DNA of 64,000 nt, taken from the NCBI RefSeq assembly GCF_001672755.1, contig NZ_LZKI01000162.1, positions 1 to 64,000 of the forward strand. The letters are read 5' to 3'. Of the stretch, positions 53,898-63,175 are shown one piece after another. This stretch comes from Mycobacterium colombiense (GTDB taxonomy: Bacteria; Actinomycetota; Actinomycetes; Mycobacteriales; Mycobacteriaceae). Below the pieces are notes generated by a model, which did no database searches, was not told the origin of the DNA, and saw only the letters and a program-made list of their open reading frames with translations. How positions within the stretch are numbered: the first letter of the stretch is position 1; each line of letters begins with the position of its first letter. A program made the translations under genes and the position numbers.

Positions 53898-54329
53898 ATG
53901 AGCGTGCAGGACGATAAAGGGACTGATCGGGACGAAAAAGCTGATCAGACTGATCAAGAGACTGATCGAGCCGACCGAGCCGATCAAACTGGTCAAGGTG
54001 ATGAGCAACGGCTAACCGAAAAGCCAGAGCCGGACGAGGACGACAAAAAGAAGGCCGCCGAGATGATGGAGGCCTACAAAGAAAAGCCCACGATCGTCCT
54101 ACCCGGCACCGGCGGCAGCGTCTCCGGTACCGCGGTCAACGAGTGGCTGGACGACGAGGGCAATCCCAAGCACGAGACGCCTGAGGGCGCCGATGCCGAT
54201 GATACCCAGGACAAGGGTGACGGCCAGCGCGACGAAAAGGACCTGCAGGAACAGATCGAAAAGGACAAGGCCCTCAACGAGAAGCTGAGAGAAGCCGCCC
54301 AAGAGGAGAACAAGGGCGAAAAGGGTTGA
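53898..54329 (+). CDS. Hydrophilic, largely disordered conserved hypothetical protein
   Basis: A 143-residue protein made mostly of charged residues, Gln and Thr. The first 40 residues are a degenerate repeat based on D-Q/R-T/A-D (DQTDQETDRADRADQTGQ). A short ordered block follows (EKPTIVLPGTGGSVSGTAVNEWLDD), then an acidic helical tail. It has no signal peptide or TM helix. A good AAGGGGG site precedes the ATG. The function is unknown; the ordered block is likely the conserved functional part. Confidence 0.65.
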   Translation: MSVQDDKGTDRDEKADQTDQETDRADRADQTGQGDEQRLTEKPEPDEDDKKKAAEMMEAYKEKPTIVLPGTGGSVSGTAVNEWLDDEGNPKHETPEGADADDTQDKGDGQRDEKDLQEQIEKDKALNEKLREAAQEENKGEKG

Positions 54330-54351
54330 GCTGCAGCCGATAACGTAGGAC

Positions 54352-56070
54352 TCAATGAGCGGGTATCGGCCCCAGCGCGGTGATGCCCAAATTGCCCTCG
54401 ATCTCCTGGATGATCTGGTTGACGCGGTCAAGCCCGGGGATGGGTTCGTTGACGCCCGGAACGGGTGGAATCGGCGGGGCCGCCACTTTGCGCGGAGCCG
54501 CCGGACGCGCGGGCACGGCCGGCGGGGCCGCCTGAGGGGTCGCACGGGGTGTGGTGGTCATCGGCGTCTCGGTCTCGGCGGGCGGGGTGGTGTCAGACGT
54601 TGACGGCACCGGAACGTCCGGTGGCGGCGGGGTGGGCTCGGCCGTCGCGCTGTGGGGCGCCGGTGGCGGGGCCGCGGGTGTGGTATTCGGTGCCGGCGCT
54701 GGTGTCGTCGCCGTCTTGTTTTGCGCGGTCAGCCCGATCGCTATGGCGGTTCCCACCAGCAGCACCGCCGCGACGGTGATGATGATCGCCGCTACCGGCA
54801 GCACATGCCAGTGAGACGCCAGCCGCTTGCGCTTGACGGTTACAGGTGCGGCCTCGGTCGACCCAATCGCGGCCACGGCCGCTCCGGTCGCCGCGTCGGG
54901 GTCTGGCCCGGAATACCCGGCGCCGGTGATCCGCGAGTTGGTTCCGGTGGCCGACCAGGCCCGCGCCAGCTCGGCCTGAGTCGGCTCGGCGGGCGCGGCG
55001 GGCGCGGCGGGCGTCGAGCCGGCATCGCCGGGGCCGTGCGCGACCCGCAACGCGGCGCCTACCGCGGCGGTGAGTTGCGGGCGCGGCGTCGTGGCGACGG
55101 GAACGCGAAAGTGCCGCGACAGGGCCGTGGTGACGGTCGGCAGGTTAGCCCCGCCGCCCGTCGAGACCACCGCGACGAGATCACGGATTCCGTTGCGCGC
55201 CAAGGCTTCGTCCAATGCCGAGATCGCGCGGTCCAGCGAGGGGCGGATCGCGTCGTCAAGTTCGTGCCGGGTGAGCCGGACTTCGCCGCGCGTCCCGGTC
55301 AGCCCGTCGGTCAGCGTGGCGACCGTGCCCGAGGACAGCTCCTCCTTGGCAATCCGGCATGCGCTGCGCAGCCGGCTCAGCGAGCCGATCGCCGCGTCGC
55401 CGGACGGAAACGCACCGGTGGTCGGCATGTTGGCGATGACGGCGCCCAGCAGCGCCTGGTCGATCAGGTCGCCGGAGAAATCGCGATGCCGAACGGTCGG
55501 GGCTAACGCCCGGTAGTCACCGTCGGCGTGCATCAAGGTGATGTTGGTGCCGCTGCCGCCGAAGTCGCAGACCGCGACCGTTCCGCGCGGCGGGATGCCC
55601 GGGCTGGTCCGCACGGCGAGCAGTGTCGCCGCGGCGTCGGGGATCAGCAGGATCGGGCGCGTGCGTCGCGACCACTCGGGGATCTCGCTCAGCGCCGCGC
55701 CGAGGGCCTCCACAGCGTGCGACTCCCAGTGGGCCGGATAGGTGACCGCGACGTCATCGGGCAGAGCGCGCCCGCCGGTGGCGGCATACGCGAGCGCACG
55801 CAACCCGTCGGCGACCAACACCTCGCTGCGGTGGACCGAGCCGTCGACCGCCACGACGCCACGCGGGTCGCCGACCCGGTTGACGAAGCCGGTGATCACC
55901 ACGCCGGGACCCTGCAACCGGGGGTTCTCCGCGGGGATACCGATTTCGGCGGGGCGATCCGGATACAGCGTCAGAACGGGCTTGCGGGTGATGGCGTTAT
56001 CGGCGGTGACGGCAGCCAGGTTGGTGGCGCCGATCGATAAGCCCAGCGCGGTCCCGACTCCTTTGGCCAT
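54352..56070 (-). CDS. Actin/Hsp70-like ATPase domain fused to TM and Pro-rich tail (Rv2264c-like)
   Basis: A 572-residue protein. The N-terminal 350 residues resemble an Hsp70/actin ATPase fold (LGLSIGATNLAAV, VAVCDFGGSGTNI as phosphate loops, VVSTGGGANLP as adenosine motif). A transmembrane helix lies near residue 440 (AAIIITVAAVLLVGTAIAIGL), followed by a long Pro/Thr/Ala-rich tail outside the membrane. The M. tuberculosis counterpart is Rv2264c. It lacks a substrate-binding Hsp70 domain. A scaffold or envelope-sensing role is a guess. Confidence 0.82.
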   Translation of the reverse strand: MAKGVGTALGLSIGATNLAAVTADNAITRKPVLTLYPDRPAEIGIPAENPRLQGPGVVITGFVNRVGDPRGVVAVDGSVHRSEVLVADGLRALAYAATGGRALPDDVAVTYPAHWESHAVEALGAALSEIPEWSRRTRPILLIPDAAATLLAVRTSPGIPPRGTVAVCDFGGSGTNITLMHADGDYRALAPTVRHRDFSGDLIDQALLGAVIANMPTTGAFPSGDAAIGSLSRLRSACRIAKEELSSGTVATLTDGLTGTRGEVRLTRHELDDAIRPSLDRAISALDEALARNGIRDLVAVVSTGGGANLPTVTTALSRHFRVPVATTPRPQLTAAVGAALRVAHGPGDAGSTPAAPAAPAEPTQAELARAWSATGTNSRITGAGYSGPDPDAATGAAVAAIGSTEAAPVTVKRKRLASHWHVLPVAAIIITVAAVLLVGTAIAIGLTAQNKTATTPAPAPNTTPAAPPPAPHSATAEPTPPPPDVPVPSTSDTTPPAETETPMTTTPRATPQAAPPAVPARPAAPRKVAAPPIPPVPGVNEPIPGLDRVNQIIQEIEGNLGITALGPIPAH

Positions 56071-56178
56071 ATCCCGATCCCCGTATCCGCAGCACCAACT
56101 CGCATCCGGCTAGCCGTTATTGTGCCGCCAAAACCTGTATTCCGTGTCAGCGACGGCTATGCACCCGCTGTGCGCCGG

Positions 56179-57264
56179 TCACCGGATGTTGCCTTCGCCG
56201 GCGATCAGCGGGAGGTCGAGCGGGGTGACCCAGCCTGGCCGCAGATCGTTGACCGCCGGAACCGCGTTGAGCGCCCGCAGGCCGGTCGCCAGGCATCCGG
56301 CCGCCGCCGCGTCCCGGCCCGAGCCGTCGGTGAACCGGAACGCGGTCTCCTGGAAGATGCTCGGGGTCCCCTCGATGTCCACGCGGTAGACGTCGTTGTC
56401 GTGGCCGGTCGGCCAGTCCGGGGCGGCGTCCAGCCCGATCCGGTTGACGTGTTCGAGCTGGATGCGGGTCTCGCCCTGATACACGCCGTTGATGGTGAAC
56501 CGGACGGCGGCCACGTGCCCCGGCTTGATGACACCCCTGGCGGAGTTGCGCTCCGTGGGTGTCACCCACTTGTCCCAGGTCGTGGTGATCTCGTCGAGCA
56601 TGATGCCGGCGGCGTGCGCGATCATCGGGACGGTGGCGCCCCACGCGAAGATCAGCATGTCGCGGTCTTCCAGCATCGGCTTGAACTCCGGCTCGCGGCC
56701 GATGCCCATCTCGAATTCGTAGTCGCCCTCGTAGTTGGTGTAGTCCAGCAGTTCGGACGCCCGGACCCGGCGCACCTCGGAGCACAACCCCATCAGCGTC
56801 ATCGGGAACAGGTCGTTGGCGAATCCGGGGTCGATGCCGGTGGTGAAGCAGGACGACTCCCCCAGCTCGCAGGCCTCGGTGATCGGCTGGATCCAGTTCG
56901 GCGGGTTGAGGCTCATGGTCGGCCAGACCCACGGGGTCATCGCGGTCGAACACACGTCGATGCCAGCCCGCAGGAAGCGGGTGATCAGCGAGATGTTCTC
57001 CTTGGCGTGCATCGCCGTCGGGCCGTAGTGCACCAGCGCATCGGGTTTCAACGCGATCAGGGCGTCCACGTCGTCGGTGGCGGTGATGCCGACCGGCTCG
57101 GGCAGCCCGCAGACCTCGCCGACGTCGCGACCGACCTTGGCGGGATTGCTCACGCCGACGCCGACCAACTCGAACAACGGATGCTTCACGATCTCGGCGA
57201 TCACCATCTTGCCGACGAAGCCGGTTCCGTACACCACCACACGCTTTGAGCCGCTTTTGGACAT
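56179..57264 (-). CDS. DapB-fold oxidoreductase (dihydrodipicolinate-reductase-like)
   Basis: A 361-residue NAD(P)-binding protein with KRVVVYGTGFVGKMVIAEI at the start and VGVSNPAKVGRDVGEVCGL, typical of the DapB-like amine/amino-ketone reductases common in mycobacteria; it is not the lysine-pathway DapB, which is shorter. The ATG at 57264 follows GGAAGG. It is divergent from the MmpS-like gene. The substrate is unknown. Confidence 0.8.
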   Translation of the reverse strand: MSKSGSKRVVVYGTGFVGKMVIAEIVKHPLFELVGVGVSNPAKVGRDVGEVCGLPEPVGITATDDVDALIALKPDALVHYGPTAMHAKENISLITRFLRAGIDVCSTAMTPWVWPTMSLNPPNWIQPITEACELGESSCFTTGIDPGFANDLFPMTLMGLCSEVRRVRASELLDYTNYEGDYEFEMGIGREPEFKPMLEDRDMLIFAWGATVPMIAHAAGIMLDEITTTWDKWVTPTERNSARGVIKPGHVAAVRFTINGVYQGETRIQLEHVNRIGLDAAPDWPTGHDNDVYRVDIEGTPSIFQETAFRFTDGSGRDAAAAGCLATGLRALNAVPAVNDLRPGWVTPLDLPLIAGEGNIR

Positions 57265-57338
57265 ACCCAACCTTCCGGTCACCAGCCCCCGCTTTGGGCT
57301 TCACCATAAGCTTCCCTACCGTCGCTCGTGGTGACACG

Positions 57339-57695
57339 ATGCAATTCATGACCAAGCACCTCGCCGGACCTTCGGTCCTGTTGGCCATCGGTTTCGGGTT
57401 CGCGAACGCGTGCGGCGTAGCGCACGCCCTTCCCCAGATGCCGAAGGTCCGCTACGAGATCAACGGGCCCGCCGTCGCCGAGTTCATCTACTACCAAACC
57501 GACAACGGGCAGCTGCATCAGGCGAACGCGCCGCTGCCCTGGTCGACGGAGTTCACCGGCTACGGCGGCGAGGTGTTCACCATCAGCGCGCAGGGACCGG
57601 GTCCCATCTCCTGCAAGATCCTGCTCGACGGCAACGTGGTGAGTGCCGCGACGGCTACCACGGGCGCGCCCGCCAGAACCGTCTGCACGCACTGA
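57339..57695 (+). CDS. MmpS-like exported protein without MmpL partner
   Basis: A 118-residue protein with an N-terminal signal or anchor (GPSVLLAIGFGFANACGVAHA) and a mature part that follows the MmpS fold: KVRYEINGPAVAEFIYYQ, APLPWSTEFTGYGG and GPISCKILLDG with a C-terminal Cys forming the expected disulfide. MmpS proteins assist MmpL lipid exporters in the periplasm, but no mmpL is adjacent here. The cyp124 gene follows 37 bp downstream, so the two may be co-transcribed. Confidence 0.72.
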   Translation: MQFMTKHLAGPSVLLAIGFGFANACGVAHALPQMPKVRYEINGPAVAEFIYYQTDNGQLHQANAPLPWSTEFTGYGGEVFTISAQGPGPISCKILLDGNVVSAATATTGAPARTVCTH

Positions 57696-57732
57696 CCCAG
57701 CACTCCCCTTTTTCACGACAAAGGAGGTCTCG

Positions 57733-59040
57733 GTGAGCCTCAAGACGGGTCCCAAGAAAGGCCTGGCGCCGCGGACGAACGGGACGCCACCGCCCGACAT
57801 TCCGCTCGCCGACATCCATCTCGATTCGCTGGACTTTTGGGCGTTGGACGACGACTTCCGCGACGGCGCGTTCGCCACCCTGCGCCGCGAGACACCGATC
57901 TCGTTCTGGCCCGCGATCGAGTACGAGGGTTTCGAACCGGGCGACGGGCATTGGGCGCTGACCAAACACGACGACGTGCATTTCGCGAGCCGTCACCCGG
58001 ACATCTTCAGCTCCAGCCCCAACATCACGATCAACGACAACACCCCGGAGATCAGCGAGTACTTCGGCTCGATGATCGTGCTCGACGATCCGCGGCACCA
58101 GCGGCTGCGCTCGATCGTCAGCCGCGCGTTCACCCCGAAGGTCGTGGCGCGTATCGAGGCCTCGGTCCGCGAGCGGGCCCGCCGGCTGGTCGCATCGCTG
58201 ATCGCCAATCATCCCGACGGGGAGGCCGAACTGGTCAACGAGCTTGCCGGTCCGCTGCCGTTGCAGGTCATCTGCGACATGATGGGTATCCCCGAGGAGG
58301 ACCATCAGCGCATATTCCATTGGACCAACGTCATTCTCGGGTTCGGCGATCCGGATCTGGCGACGGATTTCGACGAGTTCCTTCAGGTCTCGATGGACAT
58401 CGGCGCCTACGCCAGCGCGCTGGCCGAGGACCGGCGGTCCAATCACCACGACGACCTGACCACCAGCCTGGTGGAAGCCGAGGTCGACGGGGAACGGCTG
58501 TCGTCGACGGAGATCGCGTCGTTCTTCATCCTGCTGGTGGTGGCCGGCAACGAGACGACGCGCAATGCCATCAGCCACGGTGTGCTGGCGCTGTCGCGCT
58601 ACCCCGCCGAGCGGGAGAAGTGGTGGTCGAACTTCGACCGCCTGACCCCCACTGCCGTCGAGGAGATCGTGCGGTGGGCGTCCCCGGTGGTCTACATGCG
58701 GCGCACCCTGACCCGGGACTTCAAGCTGAGCGGCACCAAGATGAAGGCCGGCGACAAGGCCACGCTGTGGTACAACTCGGCCAATCGCGACGAGTCGACG
58801 TTTGAGAATCCCTGGGTTTTCGACGTGGCGCGCACCCCCAACCCGCACTTCGGCTTCGGCGGCGGCGGCGCCCATTTCTGCCTGGGCGCCAACCTCGCTC
58901 GTCGCGAGATCAGGGTGGTCTTCGACGAATTGCGCCGCGAGATCCCCGACATCGTCGCGACGGATGAACCCGCGCGGCTGCTGTCGCAGTTCATCCACGG
59001 CATCAAGACCCTGCCGGTGGCCTGGACCCCGCCGCGGTAG
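57733..59040 (+). CDS. cyp124: Cytochrome P450 CYP124, methyl-branched lipid omega-hydroxylase
   Basis: A 435-residue P450: I-helix VVAGNETTRNAISH, ExxR helix AVEEIVRWASPVVYMRR, heme loop FGFGGGGAHFCLG with Cys383. It matches mycobacterial CYP124, which hydroxylates the terminal carbon of methyl-branched fatty acids and of cholesterol and vitamin D side chains. Translation begins at GTG 57733 behind a strong AAGGAGG. It is the core-genome relative of the island's CYP142-like enzyme and might share substrates with it. Confidence 0.93.
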   Translation: MSLKTGPKKGLAPRTNGTPPPDIPLADIHLDSLDFWALDDDFRDGAFATLRRETPISFWPAIEYEGFEPGDGHWALTKHDDVHFASRHPDIFSSSPNITINDNTPEISEYFGSMIVLDDPRHQRLRSIVSRAFTPKVVARIEASVRERARRLVASLIANHPDGEAELVNELAGPLPLQVICDMMGIPEEDHQRIFHWTNVILGFGDPDLATDFDEFLQVSMDIGAYASALAEDRRSNHHDDLTTSLVEAEVDGERLSSTEIASFFILLVVAGNETTRNAISHGVLALSRYPAEREKWWSNFDRLTPTAVEEIVRWASPVVYMRRTLTRDFKLSGTKMKAGDKATLWYNSANRDESTFENPWVFDVARTPNPHFGFGGGGAHFCLGANLARREIRVVFDELRREIPDIVATDEPARLLSQFIHGIKTLPVAWTPPR

Positions 59041-59098
59041 CGCCGTATCCGAATCGGCTCTGCCGGAGGGTATATCGCTGTCTAGAATCCGCTAGCGC

Positions 59099-59674
59099 AT
59101 GTGCTATCAATTCCGGGATTACGCTGACCCCGTGACCATTCCCGCGTTCCCCGCCGCCGAGGTGCTGGCCGCCCGCCAGAAACTCGTGCTCGACCACTTC
59201 CATGACGAGGTCCGCCAGGCCTGGGATGACGTCTTGGCGACCTTCCCGCATCCGCGCTACGAGTTGATCCCCCAGATGCTCGTGCACGACGGCGATGCGG
59301 CCGTACGCGACTACTACGCCTACACGCGGACCGCATTTCCCGACCAGGACCACGAAATCATCGCGCTGCGCCACAGCGCCGACGCGGTGATCGTCGAATT
59401 CTGGCTGATGGGCACGCACCGCGGTTACCTGGGCAAGGTCCCGCCCACCGGTAGCCGGTTCCGGGTCCGCATGACCGCATACTTCGTCTTCGACAACGCC
59501 GAAACCCTTGTCTGCGAACGCATTTACTTCGACACGCTGACCATGATCAAGCAGCTGCTGGGCGGACTGGACATGAAGAAGCCGGCGAACTGGTGGCTGG
59601 CCGCGCGGTGCCTGCGCGGGTTCTTGTCGATGTCGTCGGAAAAACCGGACCCGGCACTGACCCACACCCCCTAG
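59099..59674 (+). CDS. NTF2/SnoaL-like conserved protein
   Basis: A 191-residue protein. The pattern LVHDGDAAVRDYYAYTRTAFPD, then DAVIVEFWLMGTHRGYLGK and FRVRMTAYFVFD, is that of SnoaL-like/ester-cyclase NTF2 folds, which include polyketide cyclases and steroid isomerases. A GTG at 59132 is a shorter alternative start; neither has a clear ribosome site. Its place next to cyp124 suggests small hydrophobic ligands, without proof. Confidence 0.65.
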   Translation: MCYQFRDYADPVTIPAFPAAEVLAARQKLVLDHFHDEVRQAWDDVLATFPHPRYELIPQMLVHDGDAAVRDYYAYTRTAFPDQDHEIIALRHSADAVIVEFWLMGTHRGYLGKVPPTGSRFRVRMTAYFVFDNAETLVCERIYFDTLTMIKQLLGGLDMKKPANWWLAARCLRGFLSMSSEKPDPALTHTP

Positions 59675-59710
59675 ACTCCACCGCTAAGGGATGGAGCAAG
59701 GGAGGCTGCG

Positions 59711-60163
59711 ATGCGGTTTTCAAGCCTTCACACGATGTGCGGCGGCACCGCCGTGGCCATGTTGTGTTCCTGCGCGTTGGCCACCGCCGCACCATTACAG
59801 CCTGGGGCGCACACCGAGAAGTGGATCGACCTGCGGACCGGCGAATGCGTGACCGATCTGCCGCCCGCCGACGGGAGTCGCGTCAACGTCACCGTCGTCG
59901 ATTGCGCGACAGCGCATTTGGCCGAGGTGTATCTGCGGGCCCCGATGGCCGTCGACTCCGCCATCGCCACCGTCGCCAATCGCGACTGCGCGGCCGGATT
60001 GGCCCCGTACACCGGCCAATCCGTTGACGGCGGCCGGTTTTCGATCACCTATCTCATCGACTCGAACCAGGACCGCACCGGCGCCAACCCGACCCCGAGC
60101 ACCGTCATCTGCCTGCTGCAGTCCGCCAACGGGCAACCGTTGACCGGATCCGCGCGCCGCTGA
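59711..60163 (+). CDS. Secreted septum-formation-domain-like protein
   Basis: A 150-residue protein with an N-terminal signal peptide (MLCSCALATAAPL) and a mature domain with paired Cys: TGECVTDLP, VVDCATAHLAEVY, NRDCAAGL and TVICLLQS. This pattern fits the actinobacterial septum-formation family. GGGAGG precedes the ATG. It ends 5 bp from the convergent monooxygenase gene. The role in mycobacteria is unknown. Confidence 0.72.
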   Translation: MRFSSLHTMCGGTAVAMLCSCALATAAPLQPGAHTEKWIDLRTGECVTDLPPADGSRVNVTVVDCATAHLAEVYLRAPMAVDSAIATVANRDCAAGLAPYTGQSVDGGRFSITYLIDSNQDRTGANPTPSTVICLLQSANGQPLTGSARR

Positions 60164-60168
60164 GGTGC

Positions 60169-61656
60169 CTAGGCGATGACGTAGTCGCTGAGCGGGAAGG
60201 TCCGGCCTTCTCGCACCGCGTTGAGTGTGGACGTCGGCCGCAGCAAGGTCGCCTCGCCGCTGGGATTGAAATAGTAAGACCGCGACGTCGCACAGTCACC
60301 ATTGTTGAACACCGAGGTTTCCAACAGTTCGCTCATCCGCTCGCGGAAACGGTTATTGGCTTCCTCGGTCACCTCGAACGTGGTCGCGCCGCGGCGCTTG
60401 ACCTCACCCAAAAGCCGGTCGATGTGCCGCATCTGGTATTCGATGGTGTGGAAGAACGAGAACCCGGAGAAGGCAAACGGACTGGCCAGGCCCAAGTAGT
60501 TGGGGAAGTAGGGCACCGACACCCCCTGGTAGGCCTGAAACTTGGTCTCCCGCCACCACTTTCCGAGGTTGCGCCCTTTGCGGCCGATCACCTCGATGGC
60601 CGGGAAGTTGGCCTCCCAGAGGTCAAAACCGGTCGCTAGCACCAGAGTGTCGATGACGGTCTTACGCCCGTCCGCCGTGACTATGCCGTCGGCCTCGATG
60701 CGCTCGATCGAGTTCGTCTCCAGGTGTACGTGCGGCATGGTGAAAGCGCGGTAGAAGTCGTTGGACATGGTGGGCCGCTTGCAGCCGCAGTCGTAGTCCG
60801 GCGTCAACTTGGCGCGCAGATCCTTATCGCGGAGCGTTCTGAACCGGTTGATCTTGGCCAGGTCGGCGAAGGCGATATTCCCCCGCCCCCGGGTCTGCAC
60901 GAATTTCAGCGCACCGATGACCAAGATGAGCTCCATAACAATGTCGGTCACCCAGCGCAGCGCACGTTGCAGCACGGGCAGCCGGGCAAACATGCGTTGC
61001 ACGCTTGGAGCGAACGGGAAATCCGGCTTGGGCAGGATGTGCGCCGCGGTGCGCTGGTAGACGGTCAGGTCCGCGGCCTCTTTGGCCAACTCGGGAATGA
61101 CCTGCACCGCGGAGGCGCCGGTGCCGATGACCGCGATACGGCGTCCCTCATAGCTATAGCCGTGGTCCCACGCGGTGGTGTGCACCACCTTGCCTTTGAA
61201 GCTGGCGATGCCGGGGATGTCCGGCATGCGCGGCTGGGACAGGAAGCCGGTCGCGGTGATCAGGAACCGGCAGGTCAGGCTTTCGCCGCCGGCCAGCCCG
61301 ACCCGCCATTCGGCGGTTTCCTCATCCCACTGCGCGCCCTCGACGGTCGTGTTGAACCGCATGTGGCGGCGCACGTCGTACTTGTCGGCGACGTCCATCG
61401 CGTACTGCTTGACCTCCGCGCCCGGCGCGAACAGCCGCGACCAGTCAGGATTCGGCTCAAACCAGTAGGAATACGTCGTGGACGGGATGTCGACGGCCAC
61501 GCCCGGGTAATGGTTGACATGCCAGGTGCCCCCCAAGTCGTCCTCGCGGTCGAGGATGATGAAGTCGTCAAACCCGAGGCGCTTGAGCTGAATCGCGGCA
61601 CCTATGCCGCCGAAACCTGCACCTACGATGATCGCGTCGAAACGGTCCGTATTCAC
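60169..61656 (-). CDS. FAD-containing Baeyer-Villiger-type monooxygenase
   Basis: A 495-residue flavoprotein: FAD motif GAGFGGIGAAI, NADP motif GTGASAVQVI, and fingerprint FKGKVVHTTAWDH, which matches the type I BVMO signature FxGxxxHxxxW. ATGF at about residue 135 and LATGFD near 345 are the usual conserved turns. It belongs with the mycobacterial EthA/Rv3049c group, which oxidises ketones or thioamides. The A/T-rich region upstream probably holds its promoter. Confidence 0.88.
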   Translation of the reverse strand: MNTDRFDAIIVGAGFGGIGAAIQLKRLGFDDFIILDREDDLGGTWHVNHYPGVAVDIPSTTYSYWFEPNPDWSRLFAPGAEVKQYAMDVADKYDVRRHMRFNTTVEGAQWDEETAEWRVGLAGGESLTCRFLITATGFLSQPRMPDIPGIASFKGKVVHTTAWDHGYSYEGRRIAVIGTGASAVQVIPELAKEAADLTVYQRTAAHILPKPDFPFAPSVQRMFARLPVLQRALRWVTDIVMELILVIGALKFVQTRGRGNIAFADLAKINRFRTLRDKDLRAKLTPDYDCGCKRPTMSNDFYRAFTMPHVHLETNSIERIEADGIVTADGRKTVIDTLVLATGFDLWEANFPAIEVIGRKGRNLGKWWRETKFQAYQGVSVPYFPNYLGLASPFAFSGFSFFHTIEYQMRHIDRLLGEVKRRGATTFEVTEEANNRFRERMSELLETSVFNNGDCATSRSYYFNPSGEATLLRPTSTLNAVREGRTFPLSDYVIA

Positions 61657-61933
61657 AGCATGCTCCGTGCTAACTGGTTTCCCTACTTAACGAATCATAA
61701 GCTTTCCCTAAGATACGTAACTCTAATAGGGCGCCACGCCGAATGCATCCGAGCTTTGCCAGTATGTGACCTTGCTGACACGAATGCGGCTACTCATCGG
61801 CGGGTCTATCAGACCTGGCCATCCGGCGATCAACCTGCGGAAACGGCGGCACCCTCAACGATTAGGTGACCCTCGGTCGCGATCGGTGCCGTCGACTTAG
61901 CTCAGGGCGAAGCCGCCAGCGCGCGCAGATTTC

Positions 61934-62172
61934 TTATCTTGCGGCCCGCCCAGCCGTCAGAGAACCCTGCTGCCGGAACAAGAACTCGCGGCACCGCCGT
62001 GCGCGCTCGGAGTCTTGAGCCATCACTTCGCTGAGAACGACGCCATCACCGAGGCCGGCGTTCTTCGCGTCGCGCACGTATTGGCCGTTATCGTGCCCCC
62101 CTTGCGCGAGTGATATTGGAGGGAAATAAGATCGAAGGTGACGTCGTCGAAACCCGTTTCACCCGTTGCCAT
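61934..62172 (-). pseudogene. Frameshifted small conserved mycobacterial gene
   Basis: From ATG 62172 the frame reads MATGETGFDDVTFDLISLQ and YHSRKGG, then shifts at a run of six C (plus strand about 62096-62101). Adding one base restores HDNGQYVRDAKNAGLGD, MAQDSERARRCREFLF and a stop at 61934. The two halves together make an 80-residue protein of a small acidic mycobacterial type I recall but cannot name. The single-base loss in a homopolymer could be genuine or a sequencing error. The 277 bp toward the monooxygenase gene hold nothing else recognisable. Confidence 0.6.
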
Positions 62173-62404
62173 GTCGCCGCCCCCTGACAGTGAGCGCCGA
62201 ATCCGGTGCTCGCCGCCTCCGGCTACCTTGAATGGACAACACCAAACGACGGCTTAAAGTGTTTTTGTAGGCAATCCGACACGCAATGGCTGCGTCGGTC
62301 TGATGGCGGCGACGCCGCCGCTATCCGCCACCTGTCGCTGCGCCCCGGTATACAGGAAAACATCACCAAATCGTTGGCAACTTGACAGTTTTGGAGGGGC
62401 TTGC

Positions 62405-63163
62405 ATGGGCATCTCGGACGCCATGATCGCACGTCACATCGTTCGTTCCTTTGGTCCAGCAGTTGTTATCGCAGCGTCGGGCGTAACCGCTTCCGCGTTG
62501 ACCACGTCCGTTATCCCCTCCGCCTCGGCCCAGTGTCCGGACGTGCAAGTGGTGTTCGCCCGCGGCACCGGTGAAGCGCCGGGCGTCGGCCCCACCGGTC
62601 AGGCCTTCGTCGATGCGCTGCACCAGCGCGTCGGCGGGCGGTCGTTCGATGTGTACCCGGTCAACTACCCCGCCAGCGACCAATGGGACACCGGCATCGA
62701 CGGCATCAGAGACGCGGGCGCCCACGTCAATTCGATGGCCCACGACTGCCCCAACACCAAGATGGTGCTCGGCGGCTACTCGCAGGGCGCGGCCGTGATG
62801 GGGTTTGTCACCTCGGCCGCCGTTCCCGACGGCGTCGACCCCAACACCGTTCCGAAGCCATTGGATCCCGACGTCGCGAACCACGTGTCCTCGGTCGTGC
62901 TGTTCGGCATGCCCAACGTGCGGGCGATGAACTTCCTCAACGAGCCGCCCGTGGTCATCGGCCCGATGTACCAGGACAAGACCGTCAAGGTGTGCGCCAC
63001 CGAGGACCCGGTCTGCTCCGATGGCCTCAACTTTGCCGCGCACGACACCTACGCCGACGACGGCGCGATGATCGACAAGGGAGTCGCCTTCGCCTCCAGC
63101 CACCTCGGTATGGGCGGGCCGGCACCGGTCGCGGCACCGGCGGGCGGCGGCTTCGGCAGCTGA
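62405..63163 (+). CDS. Secreted cutinase-family esterase
   Basis: A 252-residue protein. The signal peptide ends near SASAQCPD. The mature enzyme has catalytic Ser in LGGYSQGAAV, Asp in TEDPVCSDG and His in FAAHDTYADDG, with two disulfide Cys pairs in standard positions. It resembles mycobacterial CFP21/Cut2-type cutinases, which hydrolyse lipid esters outside the cell. The ATG at 62405 is preceded by TTGGAGGGG; the longer open frame from 62303 is not a better start. Confidence 0.9.
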   Translation: MGISDAMIARHIVRSFGPAVVIAASGVTASALTTSVIPSASAQCPDVQVVFARGTGEAPGVGPTGQAFVDALHQRVGGRSFDVYPVNYPASDQWDTGIDGIRDAGAHVNSMAHDCPNTKMVLGGYSQGAAVMGFVTSAAVPDGVDPNTVPKPLDPDVANHVSSVVLFGMPNVRAMNFLNEPPVVIGPMYQDKTVKVCATEDPVCSDGLNFAAHDTYADDGAMIDKGVAFASSHLGMGGPAPVAAPAGGGFGS

Positions 63164-63175
63164 GTAGCCGGCCGG

